Shown piece by piece: positions 25,677 through 35,363 of a stretch of DNA of 64,000 nucleotides (its first letter is position 1; every line of letters begins with the position of its first letter). This stretch comes from JAKPAM01 sp047601745 (lineage in GTDB: Bacteria > Pseudomonadota > Gammaproteobacteria > Burkholderiales > Burkholderiaceae_E): positions 310,001 to 374,000 of the forward strand of contig JASGIS010000001.1 of assembly GCA_047601745.1 (NCBI GenBank), given 5' to 3'. The notes under the pieces are model-generated. The model did not search any database and had not been told where the DNA came from. It saw nothing but the letters and a program-made list of their open reading frames with translations. A program made the translations under genes and the position numbers.

Positions 25677-27028
25677 TGTTCGAGAAGATCCTCATCGCCA
25701 ACCGCGGCGAGATCGCGCTGCGCGTGCAGCGGGCCTGCCGCGAAATGGGCATCAAGACGGTCGTCGTCCACTCGACGGCCGACACCGAGGCCAAGTACGT
25801 CAAGCTCGCCGACGAGTCGGTATGCATCGGTCCGCCGCCGTCGCGCGAGAGCTACCTGAACATGGCGGCGATCATCAGCGCGGCCGAAGTGACCGACGCC
25901 GAGGCGATCCATCCGGGCTACGGCTTCCTGTCCGAGAACGCCGATTTCGCCGAACGCGTCGAGAAGAGCGGGTTCGTGTTCATCGGCCCGCGCCCCGAGA
26001 CGATCCGGATCATGGGCGACAAGGTCTCGGCCAAGGACGCGATGAAACGCGCCGGCGTGCCGGTCGTGCCCGGCTCGGACGGCGCGCTGCCCGACGACCC
26101 GAAGGAGATCGTGCGGATCGCCCGCACGATCGGCTACCCGGTCATCATCAAGGCCGCCGGCGGCGGCGGCGGGCGCGGCATGCGCACGGTGTTCACCGAG
26201 GCGGCGCTGATCAATGCGGTCAGCATGACGCGCTCCGAGGCCGAGTCGGCGTTCAACAATCCGACCGTCTACATGGAGAAGTTCCTCGAGAACCCGCGCC
26301 ACATCGAGATCCAGGTGCTGGCCGACGAGCACCGCCAGGCGATCTACCTGGGCGAACGCGACTGCTCGATGCAGCGGCGCCACCAGAAGATCATCGAGGA
26401 AGGCCCGGCGCCGGGCATCCCGCGCAAGCTGATCGACCGGATCGGCGCGCGCTGCGCCGACGCGTGCCGCAAGCTCGGCTACCGGGGCGCCGGCACCTTC
26501 GAGTTCCTGTACGAGAACGGCGAGTTCTATTTCATCGAGATGAACACCCGCGTGCAGGTCGAGCATCCGGTGACCGAGCTGATCACCGGCATCGACATCG
26601 TGCAGGAGCAGATCCACATCGCCGCCGGCGAGAAGTTGCGGTTCCGCCAGCGCGAGGTGGTGCTGCGCGGCCACGCGATCGAATGCCGGATCAACGCCGA
26701 GGATCCGTTCAAGTTCACGCCGTCGCCGGGCCGGATCACCGGCTGGCATCCGCCGGGCGGTCCGGGCACGCGCGTCGATTCGCACGCGTATACGAACTAC
26801 CTGGTACCGCCCAACTACGATTCGATGATCGGCAAGGTCATCACGTACGGCGACACGCGCGAGCAGGCGCTGGCGCGGATGCGGATCGCGCTGTCCGAGA
26901 TGGCGGTCGAGGGCATCCAGACCAACCTGCCGCTGCACCGCGAACTGCTGACCGACGCGCGCTTCATCGCCGGCGGGACGTCGATCCATTACCTGGAACA
27001 GCGGCTGGCCGATCGGCCGGCCAATTGA
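25676..27028 (+). CDS. accC: Biotin carboxylase subunit of acetyl-CoA carboxylase
   Basis: 450 residues, family length. Start KILIANRGEIALRVQRAC; ATP-grasp lid KAAGGGGGRGM; catalytic segment YFIEMNTRVQVEHPVTE with the essential Glu and Arg; C-terminal GYDSMIGK-like NYDSMIGKVI. It carboxylates the biotin on AccB using ATP and bicarbonate, the first half of malonyl-CoA formation for fatty acid synthesis. Confidence 0.98.
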   Translation: MFEKILIANRGEIALRVQRACREMGIKTVVVHSTADTEAKYVKLADESVCIGPPPSRESYLNMAAIISAAEVTDAEAIHPGYGFLSENADFAERVEKSGFVFIGPRPETIRIMGDKVSAKDAMKRAGVPVVPGSDGALPDDPKEIVRIARTIGYPVIIKAAGGGGGRGMRTVFTEAALINAVSMTRSEAESAFNNPTVYMEKFLENPRHIEIQVLADEHRQAIYLGERDCSMQRRHQKIIEEGPAPGIPRKLIDRIGARCADACRKLGYRGAGTFEFLYENGEFYFIEMNTRVQVEHPVTELITGIDIVQEQIHIAAGEKLRFRQREVVLRGHAIECRINAEDPFKFTPSPGRITGWHPPGGPGTRVDSHAYTNYLVPPNYDSMIGKVITYGDTREQALARMRIALSEMAVEGIQTNLPLHRELLTDARFIAGGTSIHYLEQRLADRPAN

Positions 27029-27080
27029 GCGCCCGGCGGCGCGCGCGCCATCGACGCATCGACGAGGACGGACCGACGAC

Positions 27081-28022
27081 ATGTGGCGGGAAGTGAGCTT
27101 TCTGGTCGACGGCGACGCCGTCGAGCGCTGGAGCGACGCGCTGCTCGAGGCCGGCGCGCTGTCGGTGCAGAGCGAGGACGCCGACGCCGATTCGCCCGAC
27201 GAGCAGCCGCTGTTCGGCGAGCCCGGCCTGCCGACACCCGCGACCTCGGGCTGGCGGCGCACGCGGCTGAGCGCACTGCTGCGCGACGAGCAGGATCCGG
27301 TCGCCGTGCTGACGTCGGCGGCCGATCTGATCGACGAGGCCGCGCCGCTGGACCACGCGACCCGGCGTTTCGACGACCAGGACTGGGTGCGGCTGTCGCA
27401 GTCGCAGTTCGAGCCGATCCCGGTCGGCGAGCGGCTGCTGATCACGCCGTCGTGGCACGCGGCCGACGATGCGTTGGATGCGGCCGACGCGACCGGCACC
27501 GGCGGCGAGCCCGGCACGGGCCGGGTGGCGATCGTACTCGATCCGGGGCTCGCGTTCGGCACCGGCAGCCATCCGACGACGCGGCTGTGCCTGCGCTGGC
27601 TCGAACGGCATCTGCGCGCCGGCGAATCGGTGATCGACTACGGCTGCGGTTCCGGCATCCTGGCGATCGCGGCCGCGCGGCTGGCGCCGTGCGCGTCGAT
27701 CGTCGGCATCGACATCGATCCGCAGGCGCTGATCGCCGCGCGCGCCAATGCCGAGCGCAATCGCGTCGTCGTGCACGTACAGGGCACCGACGCGCCGCTG
27801 CCCGAACCGGCCGACGTCGTGCTCGCCAACATCCTGGCGACGCCGCTCAAGCTGCTGGCGCCGCTGCTGCAATCGCTGGTCAGGCCCGGCGGCGCGCTGA
27901 TCCTGGCGGGCCTGCTGAACCGGCAGGCCGACGAGATCGCCGCGCTGTACGAGCACGTGCCGCTGACGGCCTTCGCCGACGAGGACGGCTGGACTTGCCT
28001 GGCCGGACGCAAACCTCGATGA
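27081..28022 (+). CDS. prmA: Ribosomal protein L11 methyltransferase
   Basis: 313 residues. N-terminal L11-recognition domain (WREVSFLVDGDAVERWSDALLEAGA) and a class I SAM domain with DPGLAFGTGSHPTT, VIDYGCGSGILAIAA and the substrate motif LANILATPL. It trimethylates several amino groups of L11. The protein carries acidic and Ala-Asp-rich inserts (about 130-145) not usual in the family. It lies in the common accC-prmA-DUF3426 order. Confidence 0.95.
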   Translation: MWREVSFLVDGDAVERWSDALLEAGALSVQSEDADADSPDEQPLFGEPGLPTPATSGWRRTRLSALLRDEQDPVAVLTSAADLIDEAAPLDHATRRFDDQDWVRLSQSQFEPIPVGERLLITPSWHAADDALDAADATGTGGEPGTGRVAIVLDPGLAFGTGSHPTTRLCLRWLERHLRAGESVIDYGCGSGILAIAAARLAPCASIVGIDIDPQALIAARANAERNRVVVHVQGTDAPLPEPADVVLANILATPLKLLAPLLQSLVRPGGALILAGLLNRQADEIAALYEHVPLTAFADEDGWTCLAGRKPR

Positions 28023-28029
28023 TTGCCTA

Positions 28030-29592
28030 ATGGCCCTAGCGACCACCTGCCCTCAGTGCAAGACCAGTTTCAAGATCGTTCCCGATCAGTTGAAACTGCG
28101 GCGCGGGATGGTTCGCTGCGGCATGTGCCAGAACGTCTTCTCGGGCATCGACTTCCTGCGCTACGTCGACGAGGGCGCCAAGGGGGCGCCGCCTCGCGAC
28201 GCGCAGGCCGTCGCACCGGGCGCCCCGTCCGGACCGGCTGCCTCCGAGCCTGCGGTATTCCCTGCTGCGCCCGAGCCTGCTGCACCGGAGCCTGCTGGAT
28301 CAGAGTCTGCTGTCTCCCGGCTCGCCGGGTCCGGGTCTGCCGTGTCCGAAGCTGGCACGTTCGGGCCTGCCGCGTTCGGGCCTGCCGCGTCCGCAGCCGC
28401 CATGTCCGGACCTGCCGCGTCCGGACCTGCCGCGTCCGCGTCTGCCGTGCCCAGGTCTGCCGTATCCGATGCCGCCGCGCGCGACGCCGAACCGACGATC
28501 GCCGGCGCCCCGCCCGCGAGTGCGCTCCTCGACGACCCGGATACGGTGTTCGGCCTCCCCCGAACGTCGGACTCTCCGCTCTCGGAGCATCCTAACCCCG
28601 ACACCCCGGTCCGTGGCACGGAGGCATCGAGCCACGATCCGGACGCCGCGCGAACGCAAGCCCCAACCGACGCCGACCTGGTGCCCTGGCCGACGCTCGA
28701 ACCCGACGACCCCGCGGCCGCCGCCGAACTCCCGACCCCCGAAGACGATCTCGAACGCGCGCTCGACGCACTCGACGCACTCGACGCACTCGACGCGCTC
28801 GAGCTGGCCGAGCCGCCGGCCGTCCCCTCGCCGGTCGCCCCTTCGCCGGTCGCCCCTTCGCCGGTCGCCCCTTCGCCGGTCACCCCTTCGCCAGTCGTCC
28901 CCTCTCTGGCCACCCTCTCGCCGGCCGCCCCCTCGTCAGACAGCCTGCTCGGCGCGGAAGCGGAAACGCGGGTCGAGTCGGGCGAGCCGGTGACCGCCGC
29001 AGCGCCCACGCCCGCGGCCACGCCGCTCGCCGGCGATGCCGCCGAGGACGCGATCGATTATTTCTCGACCAGCGCACGCAGCCGGCGCGGCTTTTCGAGC
29101 CGGCTGGCGCCGATCGGCTGGATCGCCTGCGTGCTGCTGGCGCTGCTGCTGCTGGCGCAGCTCGGCATCGGCGGTCGCAGCGTGATGGCCGGCGCGTTTC
29201 CGGGCGCGCAGGCCTGGCTGGCCGGGCGGCTCGCCGCGATGAACCTGAAGATCGCCGCGCCGCGCGACCTGGCGTCGCTGACGATCGAATCGTTCGAGCT
29301 GCAGACCTCGTCCGAGCCCGACGTGCTGACGATGTCGGCGCTGCTGCGCAATCGCGCCGACTACCCGGTGCAGTGGCCGGCGCTCGAACTGTCGCTGACC
29401 GACGGCACGGGCAAGCTGCTCGTTCGCAAGGTCATCCAACCCGCCGACTACCTGGCCAGCGGGGACGGCGCCGCGCAGCCGGATGCCGTCGGCGAGCCGA
29501 TCGGCGCCCGGGCCGAGCGCCCGTTGAAGATGGCCTTCGAGGCGCACGGACTCGTGCCCTCGGGATTCTCGGTCCATCTGTTCTATCCGTGA
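28030..29592 (+). CDS. Zinc-ribbon DUF3426 membrane protein with repetitive linker
   Basis: 520 residues. The MJ0042-type zinc ribbon opens the protein (C7, C10, C30, C33 in CPQC and CGMC). Residues 60-330 are a very long Pro/Ala/Ser linker made of tandem repeats. A single membrane helix (about 357-375) is followed by the DUF3426 domain (about 390-520, FELQTSSEPDVLTMSALLRN). Function unknown; the domain pair is fixed in Betaproteobacteria next to prmA. The linker is far longer than usual. Confidence 0.85.
   Translation: MALATTCPQCKTSFKIVPDQLKLRRGMVRCGMCQNVFSGIDFLRYVDEGAKGAPPRDAQAVAPGAPSGPAASEPAVFPAAPEPAAPEPAGSESAVSRLAGSGSAVSEAGTFGPAAFGPAASAAAMSGPAASGPAASASAVPRSAVSDAAARDAEPTIAGAPPASALLDDPDTVFGLPRTSDSPLSEHPNPDTPVRGTEASSHDPDAARTQAPTDADLVPWPTLEPDDPAAAAELPTPEDDLERALDALDALDALDALELAEPPAVPSPVAPSPVAPSPVAPSPVTPSPVVPSLATLSPAAPSSDSLLGAEAETRVESGEPVTAAAPTPAATPLAGDAAEDAIDYFSTSARSRRGFSSRLAPIGWIACVLLALLLLAQLGIGGRSVMAGAFPGAQAWLAGRLAAMNLKIAAPRDLASLTIESFELQTSSEPDVLTMSALLRNRADYPVQWPALELSLTDGTGKLLVRKVIQPADYLASGDGAAQPDAVGEPIGARAERPLKMAFEAHGLVPSGFSVHLFYP
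28207..28930 (+). repeat. Three in-frame tandem arrays in the DUF3426 linker
   Basis: First, degenerate 15-bp units (TGCCGCGTCCGGACC type) from about 28207 to 28494. Second, 9-bp CTCGACGCA units at 28762-28803 coding Leu-Asp-Ala. Third, 15-bp TCGCCGGTCGCCCCT units at about 28820-28930 coding Ser-Pro-Val-Ala-Pro. All units are multiples of three. Confidence 0.85.
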
Positions 29593-29666
29593 CGGCCGCG
29601 TCGCGATCCGAAGACTCGCCGCGCGCCGACCTGCCACCGTCTTCTCTCGTACCGGACACGCAACCG

Positions 29667-30611
29667 ATGACTTCCCGCATTCTCGTCAGTGGTTCGATCG
29701 CTTATGACAACATCATGGTGTTCGAAGGCCACTTCAAGGACCACATCCTGCCCGACCGCGTGCACATGCTCAGCGTGTCGTTCCTGACGCCGCAGATGAA
29801 GCGCGAGTTCGGCGGCTGCGCGGCCAACATCGCGTACAACGTGCACCTGCTCGGCGGGCAGGCGGCGATCCTGGGCGCGGTCGGCAAGGACGGCGACGAC
29901 TACCTGGCGCGCCTGCGCGGCTTCGGCATCGATCTGGACGCGGTCGTGCGGCTCGACGACGCGTTCACCGCCCAGTGCTTCATCACGACCGATCTGGATG
30001 CCAACCAGATCAACGCCTTCCATCCGGGCGCGATGTCGTCGGCGCACCTGAGCGAGGTCGCGCAGGCCGGCCAGGCCGCGATCGGCATCGTCGGCCCGAA
30101 CGGCTACGACGCGATGCTCGCGCATGCCGAAGGATTTCGCGCGTGCGGGATCCCGTTCATCTTCGATCCGGGCCAGGGCCTGCCGATGTTCGACGGCGCG
30201 GCGATCCGACGGATGATCGACGGCGCGGCCGCGATCACCGTCAACGACTACGAGGCCGGGCTGATGGCCGGCAAGCTCGGCTGCGACGAACGCGAACTGC
30301 CGTCGCTGGCACCGATCGTCATCATCACCCGCGGCGCCGAGGGATCGGACGTCTACGTCGACGGGACTCGCACGACGGTGCAGGCGGCGCCGATCGCCGC
30401 CGCGCACGACCCGACCGGCTGCGGCGACGCTTATCGCGGCGGCCTGCTATACGGACGCGCGCAGGGATGGGACTGGATCAAGTCAGCGCGCCTGGGCAGC
30501 GTGATGGGCGCGATCAAGATCGAACACCGCGGCCCGCAGAACCACGAGCCGAATCGCGACGAGATCGCGCACCGCTACCGGCAGGTGTTCGGCGAGCCGC
30601 TGTTCGACTGA
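29667..30611 (+). CDS. PfkB-family carbohydrate (adenosine/ribokinase-like) kinase
   Basis: 314 residues. Signature GGCAANIAYN near the N-terminus (sugar binding) and DPTGCGDAYRGGLLYG near the C-terminus, holding the catalytic Asp and anion hole. The ATG begins MTSRILVSGSIAYDNIM; no strong ribosome site is seen. In Burkholderiales this orthologue is usually annotated as an adenosine or sugar kinase; the substrate cannot be set from sequence. Convergent with the RND genes across a repeat array. Confidence 0.9.
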   Translation: MTSRILVSGSIAYDNIMVFEGHFKDHILPDRVHMLSVSFLTPQMKREFGGCAANIAYNVHLLGGQAAILGAVGKDGDDYLARLRGFGIDLDAVVRLDDAFTAQCFITTDLDANQINAFHPGAMSSAHLSEVAQAGQAAIGIVGPNGYDAMLAHAEGFRACGIPFIFDPGQGLPMFDGAAIRRMIDGAAAITVNDYEAGLMAGKLGCDERELPSLAPIVIITRGAEGSDVYVDGTRTTVQAAPIAAAHDPTGCGDAYRGGLLYGRAQGWDWIKSARLGSVMGAIKIEHRGPQNHEPNRDEIAHRYRQVFGEPLFD

Positions 30612-30640
30612 GCGGCCAGGCCCGCGGTCCGGCTCCCGTC

Positions 30641-30745
30641 CGGTTCCGCCCCCCGGTTCCGCCCCGGTTCCGCCCCGGTTCCGCCCCGGTTCCGCCCCGG
30701 CTCCCGCTCCGACCCCGGCTCCTGCTCCTGCTCCGACCCCGGCGG
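30641..30745. repeat. 12-bp tandem array (CCCGGTTCCGCC type) between convergent genes
   Basis: Five near-perfect 12-bp units followed by degenerate GCTCCTGCTCCGACCCCG units fill most of the gap between the kinase and the RND pump. No coding potential or terminator seen. Confidence 0.85.
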
Positions 30746-30806
30746 CAGGCGGCCGGGGCCGATCCGCGCCCGGATCATCCGCCGCCCGGACCGAACGAAA
30801 CTCACG

Positions 30807-33800
30807 TCATTCGGAGGCCGGGCCCCGAGGCTCGCGCACGCGGAACCACGCCGCGTACATCGCCGGCAGGCTCAGCAGCGTCAGCAGCGTGGCGACGATC
30901 AGGCCGCCCATGATCGCGACCGCCATCGGCCCCCAGAACACGCTGCGGCTCAGCGGGATCATCGCCAGGATCGCCGCGGCGGCCGTCAGCACGATCGGCC
31001 GCGCGCGGCGCACCGTCGCATCGACGATCGCCGTCCAGACCGGGTGGCCATCGGCGATGTCCTGCTCGATCTGATCGATCAGGATCACCGAGTTGCGCTG
31101 GATCATGCCGATCAGCGCGATCAGCCCGAGCAGCGCGACGAAGCCGAACGGCCGGTGCAGCACGTGCAGCGCCAGCGCCGCGCCGATCAGGCCGAACGGA
31201 CCGGTCAGGAACACCAGCAGCGAGCGCGAGAAGCTCTTGAGCTGCAGCATCAGCAGCGTGAACGTGACGAACAGCATCAGCGGCATGCCGGCGACGATCG
31301 AGTCCTGGCCCTTGCTCGACTCTTCCTGCGCGCCGGCCACGACGATCGCGAAGCCGGGCGGCAGCTTGGCGCGCAGCTCGGCCAGCTTCGGATCGATCTG
31401 GAACGTGACGGTCGGCCCCTGGATGCCGTCGACGACGTCGGCGTTGACGGTGACCGCGTAGTCGCGGTTCTCGCGCCAGATCACGCCGGGCTCGAAGGTC
31501 AGCACCGGCCGCGCGATCTGCGACAGCGGCACGCTGCGGCCGTTGCCGATCGGTACGTTGACCTGCGACGCCGCCTCGATCGTCGCGCGCTCGTCCGGCG
31601 CGTTGCGCAGCACGATGTCGATCAGCCGATCGCCGTCGCGGAACTGTCCGATCGGCGCCCCGGCCGTCAGCACCGCGGTCGCCTGCGCCAGCGACCGGCT
31701 GGTCACGCCCAGCGCGCGCGCCTTGTCCTGGTCGATCTGCAGCCGCACGGCCCGGATCGATTCGTTCCAGTTGTCGTTGACCGAGCGCGTGTTCGGGTTG
31801 GCGGCGACGATCGTCTTGACCTCGTCGGCGATCCGCCGCACCGTCGTGATGTCCGGCCCGGCGATGCGGAACTGCACCGGGTAAGGAACCGGCGGCCCGT
31901 TCGGCAGCAGCTTGACGCGGCCGCGCACGCCCGGAAAGTCCTTGTCGAACAAGGCCAGCAAACGCAGCCGCAGCGCATCGCGCTGGTGCAGGTCGCGCGT
32001 CGAGATCACCATCTGCGCGACGTTGGTCTGCGGAAAGATCTGGTCCATCGGCAGGTAGAAGCGCGGCGCGCCGCTGCCGACGTAGGTGGTGACGCTGTCG
32101 ACCTCGGGCTGCGCGCGCACCCATTTCTCGACGGCGATCGCCTCGCGCTCGGTATTGCCGAAGCTCGATCCTTCGGGCGTCCACAGGTCGACCAGCAGTT
32201 CTAGCCGCGACGAATCGGGAAAGAACTGCTGCTCGACGGTGGCCATGCCGGCCAGGCCGCCGGCGAAGGCCAGCAGCGTCGCGGCGATCGTCGTCCAGCG
32301 GTGGCGCACGCACCATTCGATGACGCCGCGCAGGCGGCGGTAGGTCGGCGTGTCATAAGCGTCGTGGGCGACGCCGTGCGATCCGTGCTGCGCGGCAGCG
32401 TCATGGCCGACCTGCGCCGGCCGCCGCAGCAGCATGAAGCCGATGTACGGCGTGAAGATCACGGCGGCGATCCACGACAGCAGCAGCGCCATCGTCGTGA
32501 CCGAGAAGATCGTGAACGTGTATTCGCCGGCGACCGACTTGGCGATGGCGATCGGCATGAAGCCGACCGCGGTGATCAGCGTGCCGGTCAGCATCGGCAT
32601 CGCCGTCACCTTGAACGCGAAGATCGCGGCGTCGAAGCGGTCCAGCCCCTCCTCCATCTTGCGCACCATCATCTCGACCGCGATGATCGCGTCGTCGACC
32701 AGCAGGCCCAGCGCGATGATCAGCGCCCCCAGCGAGATCTTGTGCAGGTTGGTGTTGGTCAGGTACATGACCAGCATCGTCATCGCCAGCACCAGCGGAA
32801 TCGTCAGCGCCACCACGAGTCCGGGCCGCACGTCGATGACGAAGCCGATGCCGCCGCTGCGCTTGTGCAGGCCCAGCGTCACGAAGCTGACCGCCAGCAC
32901 GATGACCAGCGCCTCGATCAGCACCTTGATGAATTCGTTGACCGACGAGGCGACCGCGCGCGGCTGGTCCTGGATCTTCTGCATCGTGATGCCGACCGGC
33001 AGCGACGCCAGGATCCGCTGCTCGGCCGCCGCCAGGTTCCGGCCGAGCCGGATGATGTCGCCGCCCTTGGCCATCGAGACGCCCAGCACGATGACCTCGC
33101 TGCCGTTCTCGCGGATCTTGAACGTCGGCGGATCGACGTAGGCGCGGCTGACCGCGGCGACGTCGCCGAGCCGCAGCGTCACCGGATTGGCCGGCGAGCC
33201 GGTGCGGATCGGCAATTTCGCGAGATCCTCGACGCGATCGAACTGGCCGGTGACACGCACCTGCACGTTGTCGGCGTCGGTCGTCAGCACGCCGGCGGCC
33301 GACACGTCGTTCTGCGCATTGATGCTGGCGATGACGTTGTTGATGTCCAACCCCATCTGCGCGAGCCGGCGATGGCTGACGTCGATGTAGACCTTCTCGT
33401 CCTGCACGCCGAACAGCTCGATCTTGGCCACGTCGCGGACCCTGAGCAGGTCCTGCCTTACCCGCTCGACGTGGTCCTTGAGCTCGGCGTACGAGAAGCC
33501 GTCGGACGTGAACGCGAACAGCACGCCGTAGACGTCGCCGAAGTCGTCGTTGAAGAACGGCCCGACCACGCCGGTCGGCAGCGTGCCGCGGATGTCGCCG
33601 ATGTTCTTGCGCACCGTGTACCAGACGTTGCCGACCTCGCGCGGCGGCGATTCGCCCTTGAGCTCGAGCACCGTCAGCATCTCGCCGGGCTTCGTGTACG
33701 TGCGGATCCGGTCCGCGTACGGCGACTCCTGCAGCTTCTTCTCGATCTTGTCCGCGACCTGTTCGGCCATCTGCTCGGCGCTGGCACCGGGCCAGAACGC

Positions 33801-33950
33801 GCGCACGACCATTGCCCGGAACGTGAACGGCGGATCCTCGTCCTGACCCAGCTCGAAGAACGCGCCGAGCCCGGCTATCAGCAGCACGACGATCAGGTAG
33901 CGGACCAGCGGCTGGTTCTTCAGCGCCCACTCGGACAGATTCGCGTTCAT
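30807..33950 (-). CDS. RND-type efflux transporter, inner-membrane permease
   Basis: 1047 residues with the AcrB-like plan: first helix (about 15-35, LVRYLIVVLLIAGLG), a large periplasmic loop, six helices (about 340-530) including an IALGLLVDDAIIAVE segment, a second periplasmic loop and a final helix cluster (about 870-1030). VDDAI gives the proton-relay acidic pair in TM4. The early DEDPPF motif places it in the HAE1-like/MdtB-AcrB branch. It works with the adaptor encoded just upstream; no outer-membrane factor gene is in this operon. Substrates unknown. Confidence 0.93.
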   Translation of the reverse strand: MNANLSEWALKNQPLVRYLIVVLLIAGLGAFFELGQDEDPPFTFRAMVVRAFWPGASAEQMAEQVADKIEKKLQESPYADRIRTYTKPGEMLTVLELKGESPPREVGNVWYTVRKNIGDIRGTLPTGVVGPFFNDDFGDVYGVLFAFTSDGFSYAELKDHVERVRQDLLRVRDVAKIELFGVQDEKVYIDVSHRRLAQMGLDINNVIASINAQNDVSAAGVLTTDADNVQVRVTGQFDRVEDLAKLPIRTGSPANPVTLRLGDVAAVSRAYVDPPTFKIRENGSEVIVLGVSMAKGGDIIRLGRNLAAAEQRILASLPVGITMQKIQDQPRAVASSVNEFIKVLIEALVIVLAVSFVTLGLHKRSGGIGFVIDVRPGLVVALTIPLVLAMTMLVMYLTNTNLHKISLGALIIALGLLVDDAIIAVEMMVRKMEEGLDRFDAAIFAFKVTAMPMLTGTLITAVGFMPIAIAKSVAGEYTFTIFSVTTMALLLSWIAAVIFTPYIGFMLLRRPAQVGHDAAAQHGSHGVAHDAYDTPTYRRLRGVIEWCVRHRWTTIAATLLAFAGGLAGMATVEQQFFPDSSRLELLVDLWTPEGSSFGNTEREAIAVEKWVRAQPEVDSVTTYVGSGAPRFYLPMDQIFPQTNVAQMVISTRDLHQRDALRLRLLALFDKDFPGVRGRVKLLPNGPPVPYPVQFRIAGPDITTVRRIADEVKTIVAANPNTRSVNDNWNESIRAVRLQIDQDKARALGVTSRSLAQATAVLTAGAPIGQFRDGDRLIDIVLRNAPDERATIEAASQVNVPIGNGRSVPLSQIARPVLTFEPGVIWRENRDYAVTVNADVVDGIQGPTVTFQIDPKLAELRAKLPPGFAIVVAGAQEESSKGQDSIVAGMPLMLFVTFTLLMLQLKSFSRSLLVFLTGPFGLIGAALALHVLHRPFGFVALLGLIALIGMIQRNSVILIDQIEQDIADGHPVWTAIVDATVRRARPIVLTAAAAILAMIPLSRSVFWGPMAVAIMGGLIVATLLTLLSLPAMYAAWFRVREPRGPASE

Positions 33951-33960
33951 CGGCGGACCG

Positions 33961-35052
33961 TCAGCGAGCGGACGCGGATTCGGCCATCGGCACGACTTTC
34001 TGGCCCGGCTCGATCGTGTGCACGCCGGCGGTGATGACGACCTGCCCGGGCCGCACGCCGTCGACGATGCGCAGCCCCGCGCCGAGCGGCCCGCCGATGC
34101 TGACCGGCACCCGCTTGGCGACGCCGTCTTCGACGACCCACACGTAGGCCTGCTGCGGCGTGGCCGTATCGCCGACGACCGCGGTCAGCGGCAGCACGAT
34201 CTGGCCCGCGTCGCCCTGCCGGCCGATCAGGTGCGCGCTGGCGGTCAGCCCCAGCGACGCGACGTTGTCCGGGTCGTCGAGCGCGGCCTTGATCGGATAA
34301 GTGCGCGTCAGCGGATCGGCCAGCGGCGCGACGTCGCGCACGACCGCCTTGAGCCGCAGGTCGGGCGCCGACCACAGGCGCACGTCGATCGGCTCGCCCG
34401 GCTGCAGCACGCGCGCCTCCTGCTCGGGCAGCGAGAACACGACGTCCTTGTCCTGGCCGACGGCGACCCGCACGACCGGCGAACCGACGGCGACGACCTG
34501 CCCGACCTCGGCCTCGATCGCGGTCACGACCCCGGCCCGATCGGCGACCAGCGTCGCGTAGCCGGCCTGGTTGGCCTGCGTGCTCGCCTGCGCGATCGCC
34601 GCGTCGAGCTGCGCGCGCGCGGCCTTGAGCTGCGTCTGCGCCTGGTCGACCTGCGCGCCGCTGACGAAGTTCTGCGCGGCCAGCGCCTGCGTGCGCGTGA
34701 GCGCCACCTGCGCCAGCTCGAAGTTGGCCTGGGCCTGCGCGACCTGCGCCTTGGCGGCCGACGCCGACAGGCTCAGGTCGCGCGGATCGAGGCGCGCCAG
34801 CGGCTGCCCGACCTTGACCCGTGCGCCGGCATCGACGTAGCGCTCGATGATCTTGCCCGGCACGCGGAAACCGAGCCGCGATTCGATGCGCGGCCGGATC
34901 TCGGCCGGGTAAGCGGTGTCGGTCTGCGTGGCCTGGGCGACGACGGTCATCGTGCGCACCGGCCGGACCGGCTCGGCCGTCACCGGCGGCGGCCGGTCGC
35001 AGGCGCCCAGCGACGCGACCAGCGCGGACGCGACGACGCAGCGCGACAGCAT
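33961..35052 (-). CDS. RND efflux periplasmic adaptor (membrane-fusion lipoprotein)
   Basis: 363 residues from the ATG at 35052. This start gives a signal peptide with lipobox SLGAC (C18), as expected of an adaptor lipoprotein. Then a lipoyl half-motif (GFRVPGKIIERYVDAGARVKVGQPL), an alpha-helical hairpin (about 90-165, Ala/Gln-rich) and beta-barrel and membrane-proximal domains. The reading frame stays open to an ATG at 35268, but the extra 72 residues come from a 12-bp DNA repeat and would spoil the lipobox signal. It lies 10 bp before the permease gene. Expression likely starts at the promoter near 35390. Confidence 0.88.
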   Translation of the reverse strand: MLSRCVVASALVASLGACDRPPPVTAEPVRPVRTMTVVAQATQTDTAYPAEIRPRIESRLGFRVPGKIIERYVDAGARVKVGQPLARLDPRDLSLSASAAKAQVAQAQANFELAQVALTRTQALAAQNFVSGAQVDQAQTQLKAARAQLDAAIAQASTQANQAGYATLVADRAGVVTAIEAEVGQVVAVGSPVVRVAVGQDKDVVFSLPEQEARVLQPGEPIDVRLWSAPDLRLKAVVRDVAPLADPLTRTYPIKAALDDPDNVASLGLTASAHLIGRQGDAGQIVLPLTAVVGDTATPQQAYVWVVEDGVAKRVPVSIGGPLGAGLRIVDGVRPGQVVITAGVHTIEPGQKVVPMAESASAR

Positions 35053-35084
35053 CCGCGCCGCCGCGGCGCCTCGAGGCGACGCGG

Positions 35085-35190
35085 TAGTCCCGGTTGCGAT
35101 CCCGGTTGCGATCCCTATTGCGATCCTGGTTGCGATCCTGGTTGCGGTCTCGGTTGCGGTCCCGGCAGCAGTTCCCGCAGCAGTCCCGGC
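35085..35190. repeat. 12-bp tandem array (GATCCCGGTTGC type) upstream of the efflux adaptor
   Basis: About eight degenerate 12-bp units. It lies in the leader of the efflux operon, or in an N-terminal extension if translation began at 35268, where it would code Ile/Thr-Ala-Thr-Gly/Arg repeats. Confidence 0.85.
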
Positions 35191-35347
35191 GGAAACCGTC
35201 GGCAAGAACGAAACGGCGGACGCGGATCGACGTCGAATCGCGCGGACGGAGCGATCGATGCGCGTCATCGGGCGAACGGCGAGCAGGCGGCGGCAGGCAT
35301 GGAGGGGGGCCCTCGGCGCGGAGTGCGCGGGCTGGCATGACAGGAAA

Positions 35348-35361
35348 TGACCGATTGGTCA
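35348..35361. promoter_or_regulatory. Operator-like palindrome TGACC-GATT-GGTCA on the efflux start site
   Basis: A perfect 5+5 inverted repeat with a 4-bp centre overlaps the predicted transcription start of the efflux operon, directly next to its -10. Small palindromes in this position are typical targets of TetR/AcrR-family repressors of RND pumps. No regulator gene is present nearby. Confidence 0.55.
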
Positions 35362-35363
35362 GC

